Origin: Ferrimonas lipolytica
Lineage (GTDB): Bacteria; Pseudomonadota; Gammaproteobacteria; Enterobacterales; Shewanellaceae
Length of the DNA stretch: 64,000 nt
Direction of reading: 5' to 3'
NCBI RefSeq assembly: GCF_012295575.1
Contig: NZ_CP051180.1
Location: forward strand, 1 to 64,000
The notes below the pieces were generated by a model that was not told the origin of the DNA, did no database searches, and saw only the letters and a list, made by a program, of their open reading frames with translations. The translations under genes and the position numbers were made by a program. Positions 34,201 to 41,856 of the stretch are shown piece after piece. Position 1 is the stretch's first letter; every line of letters begins with the position of its first letter.

Positions 34201-35078
34201 AAGTAGGCGCCGGGAGCTACCCCAGAGATGGTAACTGCTTGGCCTTGGTATTCGATATCGGTTGGATTACCTACGGCAGTACCAGCAACGTGGGTACCGT
34301 GGCCATCAAACCCAAGCGGACTCATGTTTTCCTGCTCCGCCACAGGGAATGTTGGGGTAGACCAACGAGCGACAATCAGCTTGTTGTTACAGAAGGTTTG
34401 GTCAACTAGGCCGCAATAGTCGTCGCCGGGTAAGGAAGCGGGAGCTTCGAAGCCCGCGTCATCAAATAGGTCGCTTTCGGGCCGGATCCCTGAATCAATA
34501 ACTGCAACACGGATCCCGCTACCGGCATTGGCACGATCACCTAAAGCCGCCCAAGCGGAAGCGGCCTTAATCAGATCCAATGATTGATCCATCTGGGTGT
34601 AATACATTCGTTCTGGATATACCGCAGTCACCCCTGGGATTGCCGCTAATTGGGCAATGGATACGCCAACGGCGTGTACACTCATACCGTTAAATACGGT
34701 TTGATAGTTTTTCTCAACAACAACGCCGGGTAAGCGCTGTTGCAAGGTTTGACGAAATTGCTGCTGTTGACTCAAAAGGTGCTTTCGGTAGGTAATTGCA
34801 GCGCTTGATTGAAGGTTGAGTTTGTCGCCTTTGCTTGACGCGGTAGCGTTGAAAGACTCAATGCCACCTTGGTAGGTGGCAATAGGTTGATCGGCCAATT
34901 GAACGATATAACGATCAGTATTGCTTACAACGGCCTGACGAGTTTCAGGCTGATGATTTTGGGTACGAGACAATAGCTCGAACGAATCATTTGTTGTTTG
35001 GATATTGAGCTGCTGCGGGCCTGCGACCGCAACTCCGGTTAGGCCCACGGCGACAGCAAGTGCAATTTTTGTTTTCAT
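31209..35078 (-). CDS. Secreted subtilisin-like serine protease with PA domain and GlyGly-CTERM anchor
   Basis: ATG 35078 is chosen for its AAGGA spacing; two earlier in-frame ATGs exist. The ~1289-residue protein has a signal peptide (cleavage near AVAG), an I9-type propeptide (RYIVQLADQP... to ~165), and an S8 catalytic domain: Asp195 in VAVIDSGI, His in GHGTHVAGT and Ser590 in GTSMASPHVAG. A protease-associated domain is inserted between His and Ser (about 395-525). The C-terminal half has beta-sandwich regions, including a cadherin-like ANVNDAPVAS repeat. It ends SGSSSGSLGWLSLLLL-...-RRRR, the GlyGly-CTERM sorting signal processed by rhombosortase. The role is probably extracellular protein degradation. 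Confidence 0.93.
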   Translation of the reverse strand: MKTKIALAVAVGLTGVAVAGPQQLNIQTTNDSFELLSRTQNHQPETRQAVVSNTDRYIVQLADQPIATYQGGIESFNATASSKGDKLNLQSSAAITYRKHLLSQQQQFRQTLQQRLPGVVVEKNYQTVFNGMSVHAVGVSIAQLAAIPGVTAVYPERMYYTQMDQSLDLIKAASAWAALGDRANAGSGIRVAVIDSGIRPESDLFDDAGFEAPASLPGDDYCGLVDQTFCNNKLIVARWSTPTFPVAEQENMSPLGFDGHGTHVAGTAVGNPTDIEYQGQAVTISGVAPGAYLMSYKALFATASDPTRASGSNAMLLEALEYAVSDGADVINNSWGGGAGADPATSPYQQAFEAAEAAGVVVVSAAGNDGSGAQTIGCPGCIESGITVANTTHGRFFANELAIGSLTGILAIEGAGTAQLEQDLMGPVISAVAVDAVNFEGCNEFAAASFDGSIAMISRGSCTFQAKVDNAAAAGATAVVVYNNRAGQPITMALDETAIPAVMISQKNGEDALAQLDNEMVMATIGATTTRIVDNEFADNTASSSSRGPNGNPNILKPDIAAPGSSILSAMSPDEIGNEGNNYAVLSGTSMASPHVAGAAALMRSMHPEWSAIEIKTALTSSATNMGLTKEDAETQADPFDIGAGRLDLEAATNAVLTFDKASFANASCITDCSFTATVTNRGDSEASWDLSASVEGTDVMVSPAMLALAADESASFTVSLDTTFSNKDGWVFGQVDFSGDSNAHLPIAVFPESSSDANTLSFSSDTNSVAYGETAMVTAVFNNKNFANTVAIRMSTPEDITMVAGSGVITASNASASGQEINEEEGYLSWEGTLDNAVLTATFIGTSGVGSFASADNQIACNSGCDEFSASFDLPEIEYNGEIYSAITISDNGLIIPGSFQDTSGTYANQMLPSDVAPNNVIAPFWTDFDLDDGSEGDTGDGTVHIYGLGSYVVVEWNNVAVWSDTSDNRYTFQAFIGYGDAIGDNWFNYVELGELPSALTVGVENSGGDLGTSVYYNGSGDAPVTDSYVQIANLAGGMVALNAEISSNVLDVAADDMVEATEDTVATFDLVGNDTAVVTIPLTASASHDGQSLESIQLLDVSGPAPTAIAVTMAAANGTVEINDDLTATYTPMADFFGMDNFEYEATDADGMVIGSASVNITVANVNDAPVASVSASATSASFTENTAVSIALEAVDIDGDALTWNVTQTGGPDVNFSVSNNTLTFTAPIVSEPTTLTFAAVANDGTVDSNSVTVMVEVTEKSGSSSGSLGWLSLLLLPLLARRRRA

Positions 35079-35390
35079 TCTCATTCCTTCCATGCAATAA
35101 CTCCGAGCGACATCAACCTGCTGCGGTTACCTACGAGTTAGGTCAGTTGAACCTTGTAACACTAGTGCAATAATTTCCCAACAAACTACAGATTGCTATT
35201 TGAGCGCTGTTTATTGTTCTTTACAGGCCTAAAAAAGATAATGTGGCTATTGATGAACAAGTTGTGAATCTATGGTTCGGCTTTGGGCAGGAAGGAAGTC
35301 GGATTTACGTGGTGGCAGGGAGCTTGAGGAGGGCTGTGGTGCTCATAATTGGTCACTACAAGCCCCGTGCTGGCACGAGGGCTATTGTTT
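35079..35390. other. Intergenic region upstream of the subtilase gene
   Basis: About 310 bp with the protease promoter region (AT-rich, 35100-35270). A hairpin AGCCCCGTGC-TG-GCACGAGGGCT lies at 35361-35383, next to repeat copy 2. No gene is seen. Confidence 0.5.
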
Positions 35391-35687
35391 GGCTGTGTAG
35401 CAACTAATAAGTGTTGCTCTTTCCAGTGCTGTTAAAGCACTGGCTAGGCGAGTCGCGATACAAGGGTAAAGCACTACCGCTATTGATCTGCTGCCGCATT
35501 GGAGCAGTTCAGCGAAGCGTTTTGGACGGCGAGCTAAGGCAAGTGGGGATTCCAAAGGGGGCGAAGCTCCCCCCCCTCATGCATACAAGAATGTGCCGTC
35601 GCCACCGCGACATAGTCCCCTAACAGCACCGAAATCGGTGAAGCCGAAGGCTTAAGATAAACTTCAACAGCTCACTACGACACAGCC
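35391..35687 (+). repeat. MITE-like intergenic repeat, copy 2 (297 bp)
   Basis: It begins GGCTGTGTAG and ends CTACGACACAGCC, in the same orientation as copy 1 and highly similar to it across the whole length (for example the shared GTGCCGTCGCCACCGCGACA segment). The central hairpin reads GGGGGCGAAGCTCCCCC. The flanks TATTGTTT and TATTTAAA agree only partly. The last base of the element is the first base of the complement of the rluA stop codon. Confidence 0.85.
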
Positions 35688-36346
35688 TATTTAAACGGTG
35701 GCGGTGCTACTAGTTCGAGTATCTCAGCGGTGGTTGGTTGCTTAATTGTGAGCTTATGCGCATGCAGTAACAATCGGTCGCTGGCAGCAAGTGCGTCATC
35801 GTGAGCGTAGAGCGCATCCCCAAGAATTGGGTGGCCAAGTGCCTGCATGTGGACTCGCAATTGATGGGAGCGCCCAGTCACTGGTATTAGCTCAACTAAG
35901 CTGCTGTGCTTGTCTTGTTCAATCACGCGGTAGAGGGTTTGCGATGGTTTACCAGTTTCGTAACACACCTTTTGCAATGGCCGATTCGGCCAGTCGCAGA
36001 TCAGCGGTAGATCCACTTCACCTTCATTATGTTCGGGGTGGCCCCAAATACGCGCGAGATAACTTTTGCTGGTTTCACGATCGCGAAACTGACGTTTCAG
36101 TTCCCGCTCTGCGTCTTTACGCAGGGCAACGATAATTATCCCTGAGGTCGACATATCCAAACGGTGTACATCAAATACCTCACCAAATTGCTCTTTAGCG
36201 CGGTTATAGACACTGTCTTTGTGAGCCAGTTCCCGTCCCGGCACCGAAAGTAAGCCGGATGGTTTATCAACCACAATGATGTCATCGTCTTGATGGATCA
36301 GGGGCAGGTAAGGATCTGTCGGTGGCTGGTAGGTAAACGGTCGCAT
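35687..36346 (-). CDS. rluA: tRNA/rRNA pseudouridine synthase RluA
   Basis: The 219 residues equal the length of E. coli RluA and match its blocks: VVDKPSGLLSVPGR, the catalytic HRLDMSTSG, LPLICDWPNRPLQKVCYETG and GRSHQLRVHMQALGHPILGD. RluA modifies U746 of 23S rRNA and U32 of several tRNAs. There is no S4 domain, as expected. The stop codon abuts repeat copy 2, and the reading frame seems undamaged (it ends PPPFK). Confidence 0.95.
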   Translation of the reverse strand: MRPFTYQPPTDPYLPLIHQDDDIIVVDKPSGLLSVPGRELAHKDSVYNRAKEQFGEVFDVHRLDMSTSGIIIVALRKDAERELKRQFRDRETSKSYLARIWGHPEHNEGEVDLPLICDWPNRPLQKVCYETGKPSQTLYRVIEQDKHSSLVELIPVTGRSHQLRVHMQALGHPILGDALYAHDDALAASDRLLLHAHKLTIKQPTTAEILELVAPPPFK

Positions 36347-36474
36347 AACGGCTCCATAAATCTGGGGCCGCTACAGTAGGAAAACTGCCGCCGTGATGCA
36401 ACCCTATCGCAAGCTAACTATGGCGTCGATCTCATCGGAGTGAGCTATTACGCACCGCTATTGGCGTTAAATTT
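36347..36474. other. Region upstream of rluA before repeat copy 3
   Basis: Together with copy 3 this makes a 408-bp gap between rluA and the small membrane-protein gene. Apart from the rluA promoter region nothing is recognised. Confidence 0.4.
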
Positions 36475-36755
36475 GGCTGTGTCGTAGTTAAGTGTTGAGG
36501 TTTATATCAACCCTTCGGCTTTACCGATTGCAGTACGCTTTAGGGGAGGATGTCGCGGTGACGACGGCAGCCAAAGGGGAGCTGAGCCCCTTTAGAGTAG
36601 CCCTCCAGCCTTAAGTCGCAGTCCAAGCGACTTGGTCGCACAGTTCTCATTTGACGAAAGCTCAAAGGCGGTAGTGCTTTGTCGTTTGCGTCTGCACACT
36701 CGTTTAGCTGGTGCTTTAACACTATTGGAAATAACAATTAGTTGCTAAACAGCAC
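36475..36755 (-). repeat. MITE-like intergenic repeat, copy 3 (281 bp, inverted and diverged)
   Basis: Read on the minus strand it follows the layout of the other copies: GTGCTTTAACA-like left arm, central hairpin, CACCGCGACA, AAGCCGAAGGGTT and a right end complementary to GGCTGTGTCG. Its hairpin is AAAGGGG-AGCTGAG-CCCCTTT, different in sequence from the others but still fully paired. The element ends at the stop codon (36755-36757) of the adjacent membrane-protein gene. It is more diverged than copies 1, 2 and 4. Confidence 0.75.
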
Positions 36756-37045
36756 TAAAAAACGTTGCTGCCGTTGGCGAACAAAATCGAGAAGGTCCAA
36801 ACCACGAAGGCTAATGGAATATGCACCAATGCATAAAACATTGAGTCAAGTCGGCTCATGCTGCTGTCGTCCAGCACCAGTAAGATATGAAGCAGGGCAA
36901 CCAATGGAAGTGCGGCGTACAGAGGCCACATAAATAGTGGCGATCCCGGCCAGATGGTTCTGCCTAATATAGCGATAAACACCATCATAATGGTGACGAT
37001 AGGGGCTGCACCTATCCGAACCTGATTGGGGTACCACTTCAGCAT
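36755..37045 (-). CDS. Small membrane protein, unknown function
   Basis: The 96 residues form three hydrophobic segments (about 12-32, 38-58 and 68-90) with short polar loops; an inner-membrane protein is likely. ATG 37045 has the Shine-Dalgarno AAGGAG, part of which encodes the end of the upstream methyltransferase gene, 3 bp away. It is the last gene of a three-gene run (37992-36755). No family is recognised with confidence. Confidence 0.65.
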   Translation of the reverse strand: MLKWYPNQVRIGAAPIVTIMMVFIAILGRTIWPGSPLFMWPLYAALPLVALLHILLVLDDSSMSRLDSMFYALVHIPLAFVVWTFSILFANGSNVF

Positions 37046-37048
37046 CTA

Positions 37049-37588
37049 CTACTCCTTGTTGGGTTTGCGAGCCACCAGTTGCGCACTATAGCGATCTGGA
37101 TTTGCTTGCTTACCCTCAACGTAATGGAGTATTTGCCAGCTGGCAAAGAATTGTTTCAATTCATTAGGCTTTAGAAGGAAGGCGGGGTTACTGGGCCGCC
37201 CAATTTCAGCCTGCTTGATGGTGAAGGTTTCATATATCACTAGTCCGCCGGGCTTAACCGCATCTATTAACCACGGAAACAGCTCGCGGTGGAGGTAGTT
37301 AAAGCCAATTACCGCGGCAAACTGTTTGCCCGCAAACGGATTGTGGCCATCTTCAAGGTCTTGATGCCAGATGACGGCAGTGGTGCCCAATGCTGTTAGC
37401 TGATGTTCAACTCGCGCTAAGGCCTCTTTGTTGGCATCGGTAAACCACAGTGGATGACCCGCTTGCGCTAATGCCAGTCCATTACGGCCGCTACCACAGG
37501 CAAGGTCAAGAATTGGGCCACTTGGTAATTGCCTAAATTGCTCCAGTTGGTCAACGAGCAGTTGGCTTGGTTGATTGCTGGTATGCAT
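37049..37588 (-). CDS. Class I SAM-dependent methyltransferase
   Basis: The 179 residues contain the SAM-binding motif I ILDLACGSGRNGLALA (about 26-41), motif II acidic loop FTDANKEAL and the motif IV/VI region KPGGLVIYETFTI. The ETFTIKQAEIGRPSNPAFLL stretch is characteristic of a TehB-like small methyltransferase group. The substrate is unknown. The start overlaps the upstream gene stop as TAATG, implying translational coupling with the membrane gene before it. Confidence 0.85.
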   Translation of the reverse strand: MHTSNQPSQLLVDQLEQFRQLPSGPILDLACGSGRNGLALAQAGHPLWFTDANKEALARVEHQLTALGTTAVIWHQDLEDGHNPFAGKQFAAVIGFNYLHRELFPWLIDAVKPGGLVIYETFTIKQAEIGRPSNPAFLLKPNELKQFFASWQILHYVEGKQANPDRYSAQLVARKPNKE

Positions 37589-37992
37589 TAACCTTTAATC
37601 TCCTTCCCTCGTAATACCTTGCGATGCCACAGCGAATAGTGACGGAACTGGCTTGGGCCGTGGGCAATAAACACCGATAGTAGCGCGATGAAGCTAAAAA
37701 ACCACGGAGCGAGCGCAGGGAAGGGGTAACACAGCGCGAGTAAAATAATCTTGCCAATGGTGCACGCGCCCTTTAACTGTACCAGCCACATTGGTGAACG
37801 CCAGATCTCCCACGCCAGCAACAGGCAGCCGCTACTCATCGCTAGAATCCACCAATGGCGCCATAGTTCGCTTTCTAAGCCAAATAGGAAGCCGCCGGCA
37901 CCTCCCATAACACCAAGTACATGGGCGGCACGTAATGTGGTTTTGCCCAATCTTAATACGTAAAATTCGAAGTCGCTGACTGCTTTGCCCAT
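37588..37992 (-). CDS. Predicted membrane protein, unknown function
   Basis: The 134 residues have about three or four hydrophobic stretches (GVMGGAGGFLFGL, WWILAMSSGCLLLAW, IILLALCYPFPALAPWFFSFIAL in parts) and basic ends. It is the first gene of the run with the methyltransferase and the 96-residue membrane protein; overlaps and tight spacing indicate an operon. I do not recognise the family. Confidence 0.65.
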   Translation of the reverse strand: MGKAVSDFEFYVLRLGKTTLRAAHVLGVMGGAGGFLFGLESELWRHWWILAMSSGCLLLAWEIWRSPMWLVQLKGACTIGKIILLALCYPFPALAPWFFSFIALLSVFIAHGPSQFRHYSLWHRKVLRGKEIKG

Positions 37993-38228
37993 CGGGAGCT
38001 CATTGGTTAGAGGAAATTAACTGCCATTGTCAGTGCCTTGCTGACTAAGCTCAAGTGTTGACTTAGAAATGCTGCACCAACACGAACTAATTTTTCACTT
38101 TTACGGAGAAAATGCTTACTGACTGCGCAACGACGACGACGTTGCCTGTACATTGCTCAATTTACGGTTAAAATCACTCCCTTTTTCCTAAATCTACTGT
38201 GGTAGATTGAATGTTGTAGGAGAAACGG

Positions 38229-39569
38229 ATGTTATCTAATTGGGATATCTTTACCGACTTCGCCGTTGCTGGCGGACTGTTGTTGATCGGTAAATGGCTG
38301 CGCGCCAATGTCATCTTGCTACAGAAGCTATATCTCCCAGCTGCGCTGATTGCAGGCATGCTCGCACTGGCTTTTGGTCCTGCAGGACTCGACCTGTTGC
38401 CGTGGAGCAGTGCGTTTGCTAGCAACGCCTCGGTGCTAACGGTGATGCTATTTGCTTCACTTGGCTTAGCGACCGACTTTCCATCAATGCATACTTTAAT
38501 GCGCCGTGCCGGAAGCTTATGGGCCTTTAACCAAATTGCCACCGTTAGTCAGTGGGCTTTTGCCGCGATGGCTGGATTAGGGCTGATCGCATTGGTATGG
38601 CCGGAACTGCCACCGGCGTTTGGTATTGTCATGCCAGCCGGCTTTATGGGGGGCCATGGTACCGGTGTTGTTGTGGGCGAAACCCTACAGGGGCAAGGTT
38701 GGGAAGATGCGCTCACATTGGCGTTAACAACGGCGACCGTCGGGATCTTCGCTTCCATTCTATGCGGCATGGGGTTGATGCACCTTGGCGTTAAAAAGGG
38801 GTGGATCAAAAATTTCGCCACCTTTAATGAGCTCAGCTTTACCGAGCGTCGTGGCCTCATTGTACCGTCGCAACAACAAGCGCTGGCTCGCAATGGTGTG
38901 TCGTCGGTTTCTATTGATGTATTTGCCATGCATGCGGCGGTGTTGTTGCTGGTAACCATGTTGGGGTATCACGGCGCTAAGTACCTTTCTAGCTTTCACC
39001 ATATGGTGCAGGTACCGGCGTTTGTAGCTGCCTTTGTGTTGGGCTTAGTAGCCCGCTTGTTGATGCGTAAGAGCCAAGCCAACCGCTATTTTGACGATGC
39101 GATCTTCAGTCATGCCACCGGCAGTGCAACTGACTTTCTGATTGTCTTTGGGGTCGGCGCCATCAAGATCACCATCTTGATGAACTATGCCTTGCCGATA
39201 GCGGTGTTGATGATTATCGGCTTATTGTTCAACCTGTTCTTAGTTTTGGTGGTAGCGCCTCGGATCTTAGGTGACAACTGGTTTGAAAAAGCGATTTTCT
39301 CGTGGGGATGGTTAACTGGGACCGTGGGTATGGGGATCGCCTTGCTGCGTATCGCCGATCCGAAAATGCGCTCTAAGGTACTGGATGATTACGCCATCGC
39401 TTATGTTCCCGGTTCGATAACCGATCTGATCATCGTGTCGATGGTTCCCATCTTGATGATGCAAGGAATGGCCCACATCGCAATTGGCGCGATGTGGGTG
39501 TATGTCGCTGCTGTTGTTGCTATTTGGCTGCTGTTTTTGGGCGGTAAAAATCGCTTAGCTACGCGCTAA
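38229..39569 (+). CDS. GltS-family sodium/glutamate symporter
   Basis: The 446 residues have about 11-12 hydrophobic segments and the GltS family motif MPAGFMGGHGTG (about 135-146), repeated in a second half around GSATDFLIVFGVGAIK. The family carries glutamate in with sodium ions. This sequence is somewhat longer than E. coli GltS (401), so the exact substrate may differ. AATCTAC-TGTG-GTAGATT (38191-38208), an inverted repeat just upstream, could be an operator. It overlaps the convergent phosphatase gene by 11 bp. Confidence 0.85.
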   Translation: MLSNWDIFTDFAVAGGLLLIGKWLRANVILLQKLYLPAALIAGMLALAFGPAGLDLLPWSSAFASNASVLTVMLFASLGLATDFPSMHTLMRRAGSLWAFNQIATVSQWAFAAMAGLGLIALVWPELPPAFGIVMPAGFMGGHGTGVVVGETLQGQGWEDALTLALTTATVGIFASILCGMGLMHLGVKKGWIKNFATFNELSFTERRGLIVPSQQQALARNGVSSVSIDVFAMHAAVLLLVTMLGYHGAKYLSSFHHMVQVPAFVAAFVLGLVARLLMRKSQANRYFDDAIFSHATGSATDFLIVFGVGAIKITILMNYALPIAVLMIIGLLFNLFLVLVVAPRILGDNWFEKAIFSWGWLTGTVGMGIALLRIADPKMRSKVLDDYAIAYVPGSITDLIIVSMVPILMMQGMAHIAIGAMWVYVAAVVAIWLLFLGGKNRLATR

Positions 39570-40053
39570 ATTGGCCTAATTGTGGCTCCAATTGGCTCAG
39601 CACCTGCTCGGCCATGTCGAGCCACCCTTCGGCGCTTAAAGCGATAGGGCGAACCTCTTTAACCATTGCGATGGCTTCACTTGGGGGCAGTTTCTCTAAC
39701 TGCATCACTAAGTAGGCCATCAGTAAGCCGGTTCTGTCTTTGCCACTGCGACAATGGATAAGGACGGTTTGGCCTGAGGATAATACCGGCTCTAGCTGAT
39801 GCCATGCCTGAGTTAATCCCGCTAAACAGTGTTGTTCATCGCCAGCCTTAGGAGGAATATTAGGCGGCAGTTCAATATGCAGATGTTCAATCTGATATTG
39901 GCATAGCTCTTTGCTATCAACCCCAACGGCATCGTTGAGCGACACCACTAAATCGATCCCAGTCTCAGCCAGTTCAGCAATCTTCCACGGATCCTTATTA
40001 GGGCCACTGCGTCCTGCAATTTGTCCCGGCACCAACCAAAACAACTTATCCAT
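39559..40053 (-). CDS. Dual-specificity / tyrosine phosphatase-like protein
   Basis: The 164 residues carry the cysteine-phosphatase loop HCRSGKDRTG (CX5R, about residues 96-105), with a general-acid region upstream (LPPNIPPKAGDE). The fold is small, like bacterial dual-specificity phosphatases. The substrate is unknown. It converges on the gltS-like gene with an 11-bp overlap. Confidence 0.82.
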   Translation of the reverse strand: MDKLFWLVPGQIAGRSGPNKDPWKIAELAETGIDLVVSLNDAVGVDSKELCQYQIEHLHIELPPNIPPKAGDEQHCLAGLTQAWHQLEPVLSSGQTVLIHCRSGKDRTGLLMAYLVMQLEKLPPSEAIAMVKEVRPIALSAEGWLDMAEQVLSQLEPQLGQFSA

Positions 40054-40226
40054 AGTTTATCCTTCATTTTGCTAGCCAATGAACCAACTGAGGCAGATTG
40101 TGGGAGCCTTTTAATAATGACGCAATGGCCATATTCCGGTAACTATTGCTGTCACATCAAACAATTAGCTAAAGTGGTCGCAAATTAAGCAATTACATTA
40201 TGGCATTCAGTCAAAGGAGCGACACG

Positions 40227-41231
40227 ATGAGCCACAGTTTTAAAGGCTGGCAGTTTCAACATTATCCTGTAGGTATGCCAGACAGCAGCACCGTCACCTT
40301 AGTAGAGGAGCAGCTCGGTGATCTCAGCACGGGGCAGGTGTTAATTAAAAACCTATGGCTGTCAGTGGATCCCTACATGCGTGGACGGATGATCAACACC
40401 AAAAGCTATGTACCACCATTTCAACCCGGTGAACTGTTGCAAGGTGGTGCCATTGGTAAGGTGATTGAGTCGAATAACCCGCAGTTCCCAGTTGGCGCAG
40501 AAGTAATGCACATGCAAGGCTGGCGAGAGTTAGCTATTAGCGATGGCAGTGATCTGACAGCGGTTGGCGGCCACGGTTTACCGCTGCAAAACTATCTGTC
40601 GGTGATGGGGTTAACAGGGCTTACTGCTTGGGCAGGTTTGAACAAAGTGGGGCAACTGAGAGCAGATGATGTGGTGTTTGTTTCTGGTGCTGCTGGAGCG
40701 GTGGGTTCAATTGTGTGCCAGCTAGCAAAGCTGGCTGGCGCCAAGGTAATTGGCTCCGCTGGCAGTGACAGCAAGGTCGCTTGGTTGAGCCAGCAACTTG
40801 GTGTTGATGCCGCTTTTAACTATAAGCACAGTGACGACTTAACTGCGACGTTAAAATCATTGGCTCCGGAAGGCATCAGCCTGTTTTTTGATAATGTCGG
40901 GGGCGCTCATCTGCAAGCGGCAATGGCCAACATGCAGGACTTTGGCCGTATTGTCTCTTGCGGCATGATTGATCAATACAATGCTGAAGCGCCGGTAGCT
41001 GGGCCAACCAATATGGCAGACTTTATCCGTCGCCGTATTCGCATGCAGGGCTTTATTGCTTCGGACTTTATGGCAGATTACCAACAGTTTGCTGCTGATG
41101 TTGGTGGTTACTTGATGGCAGGAAAGTTGGTTAATCAGGAAACCGTAGTAGAGGGGATTGAATCAACCTACGACGGTTTCTTAGGTTTATTTAGTGGTGC
41201 TAATACCGGCAAAATGTTGGTCAAGCTGTAG
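40227..41231 (+). CDS. NADPH-dependent medium-chain reductase (CurA/leukotriene B4 dehydrogenase-like)
   Basis: ATG 40227 (MSHSFKGWQF) is preceded by AAAGGAG; an ATG nine codons earlier lacks such a site. The 334 residues show the zinc-free MDR pattern: LSVDPYMRGRM, the nucleotide loop VSGAAGAVGSIVCQLAKLAG and FDNVGG. Family members reduce alpha,beta-unsaturated carbonyls with NADPH; E. coli CurA is one. The gene seems monocistronic. Confidence 0.87.
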   Translation: MSHSFKGWQFQHYPVGMPDSSTVTLVEEQLGDLSTGQVLIKNLWLSVDPYMRGRMINTKSYVPPFQPGELLQGGAIGKVIESNNPQFPVGAEVMHMQGWRELAISDGSDLTAVGGHGLPLQNYLSVMGLTGLTAWAGLNKVGQLRADDVVFVSGAAGAVGSIVCQLAKLAGAKVIGSAGSDSKVAWLSQQLGVDAAFNYKHSDDLTATLKSLAPEGISLFFDNVGGAHLQAAMANMQDFGRIVSCGMIDQYNAEAPVAGPTNMADFIRRRIRMQGFIASDFMADYQQFAADVGGYLMAGKLVNQETVVEGIESTYDGFLGLFSGANTGKMLVKL

Positions 41232-41249
41232 GCTCATAGATCCACTGTT

Positions 41250-41289
41250 CGGTCGCTTCTCAGCTGTTGATTAGCTATAGAAGCGACCG
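41250..41289. terminator. Perfect hairpin between convergent genes, no U-tract
   Basis: CGGTCGCTTCT and AGAAGCGACCG form an 11-bp perfect stem with an inner AGCT/AGCT pair, in the gap between the reductase and Lrp-type genes. T-runs are absent. Confidence 0.55.
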
Positions 41290-41317
41290 TTGGTTTCCAA
41301 TCGGGGGTGATAACCGG

Positions 41318-41743
41318 CTAAAACCATTCATTCATCACTACGTGGGTAGTGATTTTGTTGATCTCTTCCCAACTCTCTATCTCTTCACGCAATTGATGTA
41401 ACCGCTGCATCGACGGTGCTCTAACCAATATCAGTAGATCGATCTGACCACTTATCCCATGACAACTGTGCAATTCGGGAAATAGGCGCAGCCGTTGCGC
41501 CAGTAATTGGCAGCTTTTCTGATTGTGTTGGATCTCAAAGTAGGCACTGACATCAGTGGCCGCACTGGAACGCAATAGCACCCGATACCCCTGAATTATG
41601 CCGCTTTGCTCGAGCTTTTTAAGCCGATCCGCAACAGCACTGCGAGATAGATTTACCTGTCGAGCGAGTGCAGAAGTGCTTTGCCGAGCATCCTGACGCA
41701 GTGCGGCAATGATGGCTTGATCGTATTGATCTAAATCGACCAT
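41318..41743 (-). CDS. Lrp/AsnC-family transcriptional regulator
   Basis: The 141 residues comprise a winged helix-turn-helix (TSALARQVNLSRSAVADRLKKL, about 22-43 in family pattern) and a RAM effector domain. It is divergent from a YjeH-type amino acid exporter, and the gap holds two palindromic sites 21 bp apart. By analogy with other Lrp-family local regulators it probably activates or represses the exporter in response to an amino acid. The effector is unknown. Confidence 0.88.
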   Translation of the reverse strand: MVDLDQYDQAIIAALRQDARQSTSALARQVNLSRSAVADRLKKLEQSGIIQGYRVLLRSSAATDVSAYFEIQHNQKSCQLLAQRLRLFPELHSCHGISGQIDLLILVRAPSMQRLHQLREEIESWEEINKITTHVVMNEWF

Positions 41744-41764
41744 TTATATTCCTATTAAAATTAT

Positions 41765-41796
41765 GGTTACAACCGTTAAATTGACGGTTACAACCG
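41765..41796. promoter_or_regulatory. Two GGTTACAACCG sites, candidate Lrp-type operator
   Basis: GGTTACAACCG occurs at 41765-41775 and 41786-41796, 21 bp apart, i.e. two helical turns on one DNA face. Each contains the near-palindrome GGTT-AC-AACC. They lie between the divergent regulator and exporter genes, 22 bp from the regulator start. Confidence 0.65.
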
Positions 41797-41856
41797 GCAT
41801 CTCAGTATCAATCTTCGGCGTATACTGTAGCGATTCAGTCCTAATTCGGAACCCAA

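Noticed and set aside
38191-38208. Inverted repeat AATCTAC/GTAGATT before the gltS-like gene
   Set aside because: It is plausible as operator but unsupported by any known motif, so it is left as a remark in the gene entry.
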